A stretch of 64,000 nt of DNA from Thelephora terrestris (taxonomy: Eukaryota; Basidiomycota; Agaricomycetes; Thelephorales; Thelephoraceae), in assembly GCA_015956445.1 (NCBI GenBank), contig WIUZ02000010.1, positions 372,001-436,000 of the forward strand, given 5' to 3'. Shown here piece after piece: positions 56,508 to 64,000 of this stretch (position 1 is its first letter; each line of letters starts with the position of its first letter). Made by a program: the position numbers and the translations under genes. Under the pieces are notes generated by a model that did not search any database, was not told the DNA's origin, and saw only the letters and a program-made list of their open reading frames with translations.

Positions 56508-57338
56508 AACCGACAACGAAGTACGTTCACTGGCTTTGTTTGCACCGCACCCCGGCGGTTTGTTTTCCTCTCACAATGTCCGTGGTTGTCCGGTGCTCTC
56601 GTCATTTTTCCCAATTCTTACTGTCGTCGTCCTCGCCTCTTGTTTCGATGGGCCGGGTTCTTGCTCAGATACTTAAGTGTCTTCAGCGCACCCCGCTCTG
56701 TTGAATTGTACTTCCCCCGTCATACACACGCAACAACCTCTACCCCTATCTATTCTCACCTATTTCGCTTTCGATCATGGATTGGTCTCTACAAGGCTTC
56801 TGTTACTCCGATGTTATTTCTGAATGTATATCCCACAATGAAGCTAAGAGTGAAAGTTTTTCGCACATTGACGAAACAGCGAAGATCCGCAAGTCACTTT
56901 TGCGCAGTCCTCACGCGGTTGCATCTGCAAGGTTATGAATATGCTGATCGCGCTTGAGTGATAAAATCGGTGCTAGAACATGCTTTACAGAACCCGGCTG
57001 TGGTGTAAGTATTTTGAGTGTGCTTTATGCGAGAACGCGTGCTGATTTTAGCACAAATAGCGTATTTTTAAACTGCCTTATGGCCTTTCCATCCTGTTCG
57101 GGACATTCCCCCGCCCCAGCTCCCATCGCCACCACGGGAATCATCAGGTCCACAATTCGGTATGTCACAAAATTTGGCAAGCTGATTGATGAGCACCTTT
57201 CATTCGCGCGTGTCTGGCTCACGGTTTGTTCTTGTGCCGAAAACAGAGAGGGTACAGTACAGGAAAAGACGTCGTACTAAATACAAGTCAGCTAAACCAG
57301 GTGCTGGGGGATGGAATACGCCACTCGACACCAAGAAC
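56508..57338. other. 830-bp interval between convergent genes
   Basis: Contains the 3' ends of the protease and of BTB gene 1. Short plus-strand frames at 56504-57280 overlap each other and have no motifs. Confidence 0.5.
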
Positions 57339-59310
57339 CTATTTCATCAGGCCAAAGGCACTAGGCAACATCACCCAAACCTTCTTTCTCAAGTCCGCAT
57401 GCCCAGACTCCCATCTTCTCAAACAATTGACACAGAAATCAGAAAAAACCCGTACATCGCCACCTGCTAGGTTCACATGGAATTGTGGGACCTGCAGCAC
57501 TTTCGTCCCGCGCTGAGAGGGACCAACGATGTGATCAAAAACCTTTTGGTAGACCGCCACCGCTGCCGATCCATTCGGGGCGCGTGAAGGGCATTTCAGT
57601 TCGGGACAGTTTTGAGAGCTTTTTGAACCAAAGACCAAAAGGTGGGTCTCATTGAGCTCCACTTCTCGGAGTGCCATGAGTCCTCCAATCGCGGACTGGA
57701 GGACCTCGGGAGATAGCGTGGCGCCCCGTGGTAGATGTTTGTCCATTAACGAACTTAGTCCCCTCCGAGCAGCCATGTAGTATGCCATCGGTAGCGCAGA
57801 CGTGAGCTTCTGCTGGATGAAGAGGTTGAGGACTTCGTTCGGGTGAGGGGTCGGCCCACTGAAGACTTTCTCCCCTAGCGCCTTAGTTGGTGTGATTCCT
57901 TCGAAAGTCTCCGGGTACGCATCACGGACGACGCCAAGCAACCGGGATAGGACAGCCGGCCTCTCGTACTTCTCCGTGATTCGAAGGAGGGACGAAAAAG
58001 TACTGAAATCCGGTACCTTGTTCCATTCAGGGAACCTGCGGAGGGAATGTGAGCAGAAAGATTTGTCGGCGGAGGCGCGATGGGACGTACTCTGGAAGAT
58101 ATATCATCTTGAGAAGTGTGGTAAAATCGATGGCCTTGTCAGAGGACAGGATACGCGGGCAACCATTGGGTGATTCCGCCGTTGCTAGGTTAGCCGGAGC
58201 GAACATCTGACGGAGGGCAGGGGAATGGAGCGAGAGGATGCTAGTGTGGACACGGAAGAGGGTGTTCCTACACAACACTTCCACGTTCCCATCTTCGAAG
58301 TTGAAGGTGTCATGAGGGGTTATGGTCGTGGAGTCGACGGGAGACTCGTCCTCGAAAATATCCGCAACCTCGAAGTCGGACAGAGTCACAATGCTGATCG
58401 ACGGGGACTGAGTGGCAGGAGGTGAGGGGGTCGTTTCTGTCTCTGGGACGACGACTGTTTCGGGTGGAGGAGAATGAAGAACCTGGGGTTCGAGATCACT
58501 GTCGGGAAGTCCCAGGGAAGTTGCGAGAGGGGTTGCGCCAGGATCTTCCTGACCTATGACGGTCGCGAATACGGGTGGGGGAGGGAGACCCTCCCAGCCA
58601 CGCTTCCGTAACCCAAACACCTCCTTGAAACTCACGTCAATTTGACGACTGCCTTCCACTGCGTGGGCTAAGCGCACCTGTATCAGTTTCCCTTTGACCG
58701 TATTGCAATCATAGTGGTCCTTGAGAAGCTCAAAGCAGCGATCTACCACAGAAGGATCAGCAAAAGCCTCAAATGTTGCTCCTGCTAATTTAAACAGGAT
58801 GATGAGCGCATCTGCCTGATGGTCGCACGGGTTCGGAAGGGGGCCAGAGATGAGTGACTGGAGGATGTGGTCGCGAATCGCCGATGCCTCCACGTATCCG
58901 AGGTTAGCCCAACTAGCAATGAGGTTTGCCATGCTAAGGAAGGAATTCCTGGAGGCCTCCCACGAGACGCGGACGTACAGCATGTTGGTCTCGAAGAAGC
59001 TCCCTAGTATCATTGTGCAAAGGCGGCTTTGGAGTTTGGCGGTGTATGGGGCAAGGGTAGGATCGAACTCCGCATCGCTCGCGAAACGGATGAACAAGCG
59101 AGCGGTCGGATGGAGGAGGCGACCATCCTCGAAAGACACCTTCCCCGAACCTCCGGCATTGCAGAGATCATCAAGAATCTGGTCGGGGACGATTTTGGAA
59201 TGGGTGAGTCCGATCTGAAACCAAAGGCGATAGAAGGCGAATGATTGTTCATAGTTTTGGTCAGATAAACTTCTGACCACTGAACTCAGGCGTTGCTGGA
59301 TCTCACTCAT
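57339..59310 (-). CDS. BTB/POZ domain protein, tandem copy 1
   Basis: Start at 59310 (MSEIQQRLSSVVRSLSDQNY). Residues 1-190 are helical, armadillo-like (HPTARLFIRFASDAEFDP; MANLIASWANLGYVEASAI; ALIILFKLAGATFEAFADPS). A 54-bp intron (GTGCGCTTAG to TTTCAAG) is followed by a Pro/Thr-rich, acidic linker. The BTB core comes next (FNFEDGNVEVLCRNTLFRVH; TSILSLHSPALRQMF; DFTTLLKMIYLPE). After an intron at about 58098-58037 comes a BACK-like helical region (FSTFSSLLRITEKYERPAV; RDAYPETFEGITP; FSGPTPHPNEVLNLFIQQ). The end is Cys-containing (CPELKCPSRAP ... FCVNCLRRWESGHADLRKK) and may bind zinc. The frame is intact to 57339. BTB proteins often act as cullin-3 adaptors or transcriptional partners; which applies here is unknown. 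Confidence 0.85.
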
Positions 59311-59637
59311 CGAGACTGTGGCGGAGAAGGTGGGGTCGGAGCTCGTCTGTTGGTACGTAACGTGACAATCTCGAAAACAGTTGGCTCGTCACGTATTATA
59401 CGTCGTGTACGAACAATCTCTGCAAGGCACCCACGGTTTCTCCCTGCGTATGGGAAAGTTGAGATAATACGATGCCAGCGCGTACTTGTAAGCCGCTGAA
59501 CAAATGAATTCGTTTTTGCAGGGTGGCGCGTGGACAAGAGACACCAGCGACTGCCAAAGTGTTTGTGGGACTCCGGTTAGAGCATCACCAAAATGTCAGG
59601 GGAATACGTTTGGTACAGAGCGCGCCAGAGTTAAGGA
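59311..59637. other. spacer between BTB genes 1 and 2
   Basis: Promoter side of BTB copy 1 and 3' flank of copy 2; nothing else seen. Confidence 0.5.
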
Positions 59638-61701
59638 TTACAAGTCATCCCAACTACGAGAGATATTAAACGCTGGCGGAAGTTTCTTCCAAATATCTGG
59701 AGCCCAGATGGCGTGGGTCATCTCCACATGCTTCGCACACTTTGTGCAGAGGAGGTGCCCCGAAGGAGGCGGACTCAACAATCCGCCTTCCCTCTGGCCA
59801 ATCACCGCGGAACAGACCTTCTCCATCGCTATCACCCTCTTCTCAACGGAGCCGATCTCAACGTTCAGAGTGCACGACTCGTTGGAACACACCCGGAGGA
59901 ATCCCACGTAAACAGCCATATGCGCGAAATTGGAGGCCGCGGCTCGTAGTACGTGCATGCCGTTGATGGCAGTTGCCAGGGTGCGGGGTGGGAGGGCGGT
60001 ACCGGGTTTGTCGCTCACGAGAGCGGAGAAACCACCGATGGAAGCGCGATAAGCGGCAAAAGGAACCGCGAACCTGACTTTCTCCGTCTCGAAAAGATTC
60101 AGTACCGCGTTAGGATGGGGTTTGGGCGACCCGAAAAAGTTTTCTCCAAGAACCTTTGCACCTTGGAAGTCTTCCCATTTGGTAGGGTAAGCGCCCCTGA
60201 TGTCCTTGACGAGTTGGTCACGGACGCTGGAGAAGCCGTACTTCGTCGTCATCCGGAGGAGCGATGCGAATACCGTAAACTCCGGAGCCTCGTGTCTCGA
60301 AGGGAACCTGGACGTTAGTCCGGCGGTCAGTTTGCATGATTCAAATGGAGGGAAGTAAGGATTTACCCTGGAGTGTAGATCATCTTCAATAGGACAGCAA
60401 AGTCTTCCGCGCTATCTGAGATGGTGACTCGAGGGCATTCTCCCGGAGTTGGAGCATGACGGAGTGTTAATTGGGAGAGGATGTCCCGAAGTTTGGGAGA
60501 CGAGAACGAGACGACGGTGGAATGAACCCTGAAGACGGTGCTTCCGCAGATAATCTCTACATTCCCGTCTTCGAAGTAGAACGCATCGTGGCGAGCAGCA
60601 GCCTTCTCCTCAACGTGTTCGATATCTTCACCGAGCTCGGTTGGGGTAAAGTCTGATATGGTTGAGATGCTGAGCGTGGGGGAGGAAGTTGCGCCAGTCA
60701 CGACACTGATAAATGACTCGGGTAAAGTGTCTACGTCATCAAAGTCGGAAGTTTCGATATTTTGGGAGATGGAGAGAGGGATTTCAATATCGATCGTAGC
60801 AGCAGGAAGATTTTGAGGGACGAAGGCCACTGGAGTTTCGGCCTCTGCGGAGACTTCTGCGTCGGTGTCCTCTGCTCGTCTTTGAAATTTTCCAGTCTCC
60901 CTTGCATTCTCCCGCCCTTCCTCCTCTTTGTGCTGCATCCATGTGGCATGGATCTCGCGGAATTCCTGTTCGGAAGTAAAACTTCAACGTAGCCGCGAGC
61001 GGTGCGTTGTAATGTACCTGTAGTTTCGCCGACTCGAAACCCTTTATCCATCCGCGTCGGTACTCCAGTATTTCGAAGCAGACTTGGACATCCTCGGGCT
61101 CGAGAAGACCGCGAAGCAATGTGCTCCCCGCAGCAATGAACAGTTGGTAGATCGCGTGGGCCCGGACAGCACCGGGGGAATCGTCGGCACTGGAAGTATT
61201 CCAGTGGTTGGTCAGTGGCTTGGTGAGGTGCTGCCCCGCGAGCTCGTGGGTGAGCAAGCCCCATTCGATGAGACACCCAGTAAGCGATGCTGCGCGTATG
61301 AAGCCGCGTCCTGCGTTAGGGTGACTTATAGCCAAGCCATGATCAAAGATTGTCATATCCAGCCAAAGGTCCTCCGCAGATGCTGCTGCAAACCATCGAA
61401 GGACGTAAGAGCATAACTGAACCACAAAAGACTTCGCCTGCGCGGAGCGGTGAGGCGCATCAAGAAACTCCTTGAGGAACCGCCCGACAGTTGTAAAAGA
61501 CCCACCACCTCTCCATGCGACATCGGATACTTCCTCTACAAGTTCATCGACCGTCACGAAACCCTCGCGGAGGACATATTCGATCCAGTATTCGATCTTT
61601 GGTGTGATTTCATCGTACGCAGACGGCTCGTTGGTGAGGAAGGTGAGCAAAGAGCAGATCTTCGAGCAAATGGGACCTTTCCGTTCGTGATAGCCCGGCA
61701 T
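59638..61701 (-). CDS. BTB/POZ domain protein, tandem copy 2 (divergent)
   Basis: The likely start is the Met at 61701 (MPGYHERKGPICSKICSLL); the frame is open to 61746. The N-terminal helical domain (YEITPKIEYWIEY-like; SFVVQLCSYVLRWFAAAS; HAIYQLFIAAGSTLLRGLL) ends with KGFESAKLQ at an intron (GTACATTAC to GAACAG, about 61022-60975). The next exon gives EFREIHATWMQHKEEEG, a long acidic/Ser linker and a BTB core (FYFEDGNVEIICGSTVFRVH; STVVSFSSPKLRDILSQL; DFAVLLKMIYTPG). The last exon has TVFASLLRMTTKYGFSSVR and LVKDIRGAYPTKWEDF, ends LPPAFNISRSW, stop at 59638. It shares the architecture of copies 1 and 3 but is far more diverged, so it is an older duplicate. It reads as intact. An additional 5' exon cannot be excluded. 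Confidence 0.75.
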
Positions 61702-61915
61702 TGTCACGGAGCAGGGAAAAGTGTGGCGGGTGTGGACCCACAGCAAGTGATGGGACTCTGGCCCAGGCTCGGATTGGAACGTTCCCTCAAAAGATAATCC
61801 TCACGGATCATCACGTATGCTGGAGGGGAGCACAATAGAGTTACAAGGACATAACAAAGTCGCGATAGTACAACGGTGAACACCTGAGACCTGATATCGA
61901 GCTCGCACAGCAGAT

Positions 61916-63882
61916 TTAACCCTTCAATCCAAACGCACCCGGCAACATATTCCATGCCTTCTTTCTCACTTCTAAGTGCCCGGCTTCCCACCCCTTGACA
62001 CAGACCTCACAAAACCCGTCAGGGTCACCTTCATTGATGCTGCTCAACGACAGAACCTGCAAAACCTTCGTCCCAGACCAAGAAGAATCCGTGATTTGAT
62101 CGATGACCTTCTGATGTGCAGCAGACACTTTTAAACCTGTTGCAATGCGTGAGGGACAATTCGGTGAGGAACACGTTTGGGAGATCTTTGGCCCCAGGAC
62201 CAGACGGTATGTCTCGTTGAGCTCCAATTTTTGAAGCGCCACGAGGCCTTTGATCGCAGACTCGAGGACCTCGGGAGAGAGAGTGGCCCTCTGAGATAGG
62301 CTTCTGTCCATCAGCGAACTGATACCCCTTCTGGCCGCCATGTAGTACGCCACCGGTAGCGCGGATGTGAGCCCCTGCTGGACGAATAGGTTGAGGACCT
62401 CGTTCGGATGCGGGGTCGGTCCGCTGAAAACCCTTTCCCCAATTGACTTGGTGGGCGTGACTCCCTCAAATGTCTCCGGGTACGCGTCACGAACAACCTC
62501 GATCAGCTGGGTTCGCACGGCCGGCATCTCATAATTTGCCGTGATCCGGAGGAGGGATGAGAACGTGTTAAAATCCGAGACTTTGTTCCGCTCAGGGTAC
62601 CTGCAGACTTGTGATCAACGGAGGAATGATAGGTGTAGAGATCAGTTAACATACCCAGGAAGATATATTACCTTGAGAAGTGTGGCGAAATCTGTTGCCG
62701 TGTCGGAGGACAGGATACGAGGGCAACCGTTGGGCGATTCGGCAGCTGCGAGGTTGGCCGGAATGAACATCTGACGGAGGGCAGCGGAATGGAGCGAAAG
62801 GATGCTTGTGTGGACACGGAAGAGGGTGTTCCCACATAAAACTTCCACGTTTCCATCCTCGAAGTTGAACAGTGTGCTGTGGGGGGTAACGGTTGTGAGG
62901 TCGAGGGGAGACTCATCGTCGGAAACATCTGCAACGGTGAAGTCGGACAGAGTGGCAATGCTAGTGGACGGAGACAGGGTTACGGGAAATCTGGAGATCA
63001 TCTCTGTCTCTGGAGTGGTTAGTGATTCGAGCGGAAGAGATTGAGGGATCTGAGGTTCGTGGTCTGCATTCGGTAGTCCCAGGGACGTGGCGACGGGAGT
63101 TACGATGGGATCTTCCTGGCCCGTGTTGGTTTGCTCTGCTCTGCTGGTTGCGAATACCGGCGGAGAAGACAGTCCCTCCCAACCACTGTTCCGTAGTTGA
63201 AGTAACCTCTGCAACTCATCTTAGCTCCAATCAAGCTCCCGTCGTGGAGTTCGCCCACCTTTATCTGCTTCCGTCGCGAGGCGAAGATATAGCTGTGATC
63301 ACTGAGAAGCTCAAAGCAGTGGTCAACCGCCGAAGGGTCAGCGTATGCGTCAAATGTGGCCCCTGCTATTTCGAAAAGCACACAGAGCACGTCGACCTGG
63401 TGATCGTATAGCGTCGGAAGGAACATTGCGGTGAGGAGCTGAAGGATGTGCGGGCGGATCGCAGTTTCCTCTATAAATCCAAGATTGGCACCATGTGCAA
63501 CGAGGTTAGCGAGGAGATTATTCCCCCCTGATCCGGACAGGAGACCCAACCCAACATTGAGGAATTCTCTGAGAATAGTTGTGCAGAGGCGGCTTCGGAG
63601 TCCAGCGCTGTGCGGAGCAAGGATGCTGTCTGACTCTGCGTCGCTGGCGAAACGAAGAATTAACTGGGAGGTCGGGTAGAAGAGGTTATCGGGCGTAGGG
63701 AGCCTCCATGCGTGCTTCCAGATCGAATCGAAGACCAGATCGGTGGGAACTTGGGAGTAGGTCTGCGCGAGCTCGAACAGAAAACGATAGTTGGCGAGCG
63801 ATTGTTCGTAGTTCTCTTCAGTCAAGGCACCGACTACTCTACCCAATGCCTCTTCGATGTTGGACATCGTTGTTGTCGCCAT
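61916..63882 (-). CDS. BTB/POZ domain protein, tandem copy 3
   Basis: Start at 63882 (MATTTMSNIEEALGRVVGAL). The protein follows copy 1 closely: helical N-terminus (HPTARL replaced by YPTSQLILRFASDAESD; NLVAHGANLGFIEETAIRP; VLFEIAGATFDAYADPS). A short intron (GTGGGCGAAC to AGATGAG, about 63264-63223) joins to LQRLLQLRNSGWEGL. The linker is Pro/Thr-rich. The BTB core is FNFEDGNVEVLCGNTLFRVH with SPNGCPRILSSDTATDF and LLKVIYLPG. After an intron (about 62655-62600) comes YPERNKVSDFNTFSSLLRI. The end is FCEVCVKGWEAGHLEVRKK and a stop at 61916. The Cys pattern of the tail (CSSPNCPS ... FCEVCVKGWEAGH) is conserved with copy 1, supporting a metal site. No defects were found. Confidence 0.83.
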
Positions 63883-64000
63883 GATGAGTGGGAGGTGGGT
63901 GGTTACGTAAACCAGCCACAGGGTTTGGGCGTTTTAGACTGACCGCCATATCACAGCACGTCAGTGCGTTCCTCAGCCGCTACTTGATTTCTACTCCGCG
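63883..64000. other. upstream of BTB copy 3, window edge
   Basis: Promoter side of BTB copy 3; too short to say more. Confidence 0.5.

Noticed and set aside
1-64000. tRNA and rRNA genes
   Set aside because: I looked for GGTTCGAATCC-like T-loops with matching arms and for rRNA core motifs and found none convincing; short tRNAs with introns could be missed by eye.

Overview
The window is nuclear DNA of a basidiomycete, almost certainly an Agaricomycete (mushroom-forming fungus). Genes have many short introns of about 50 bp with GT..AG (once GC..AG) borders. Many reading frames belong to families expanded in Agaricomycetes: NACHT-WD40 and NB-ARC-TPR NLR-like proteins, AIG1-like G proteins, F-box/LRR proteins, BTB proteins with a helical N-terminus, seven-helix membrane proteins and a trypsin-fold family. 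All family calls come from reading motifs; no database search was possible.

Layout. 1-540: 3' end of a probable Hsp70-like gene. 0.9-10.8 kb: ordinary genes, namely a cytochrome P450 (-), an importin-7/8 type karyopherin (+) and an MFS monocarboxylate-type transporter (+). 11.7-22.5 kb: a CpG-poor block dominated by a ruined NACHT-WD40 NLR gene (-). It is interrupted by a 3,245-bp TGTCA...TGACA element with a 5-bp target duplication, and scrambled by a 1,054-bp inverted duplication with a 55-bp spacer. 23.4-26.8 kb: two decayed genes, an AIG1-like G protein lacking its P-loop and an ERT1/AcuK-like zinc-cluster factor. 27.5-29.8 kb: two copies of an orphan two-exon family; a third, broken copy lies at 36 kb. 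31.3-34.3 kb: an apparently intact NB-ARC-TPR gene (-) carrying an in-frame 27-bp minisatellite. 35.9-39.4 kb: a patchwork of duplicated pieces that leads into a trypsin-fold pseudogene. 40.6-42.0 kb: a gene with a bHLH-like basic stretch. 42.7-47.0 kb: an intact seven-helix membrane protein gene (-) between two F-box pseudogenes. 47.2-49.2 kb: NudC domain-containing protein 1 (-). 49.6-52.1 kb: an F-box-like gene and a decayed paralog (-). 52.5-56.5 kb: a divergent pair of membrane-anchored aspartic proteases sharing a 202-bp promoter. 57.3-63.9 kb: three tandem BTB/POZ genes (-).

How the parts relate. The two ends look like stable chromosome arm. The middle 36 kb (11-47 kb) is accessory: its families are of the self/non-self recognition and signalling type, several copies are dead, and there are at least two fold-back (inverted) duplication scars. 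I found no clear new multi-gene system. The best leads are the palindromic NLR, the excision-testable LTR-type insertion, the orphan family and the minisatellite-bearing NLR.
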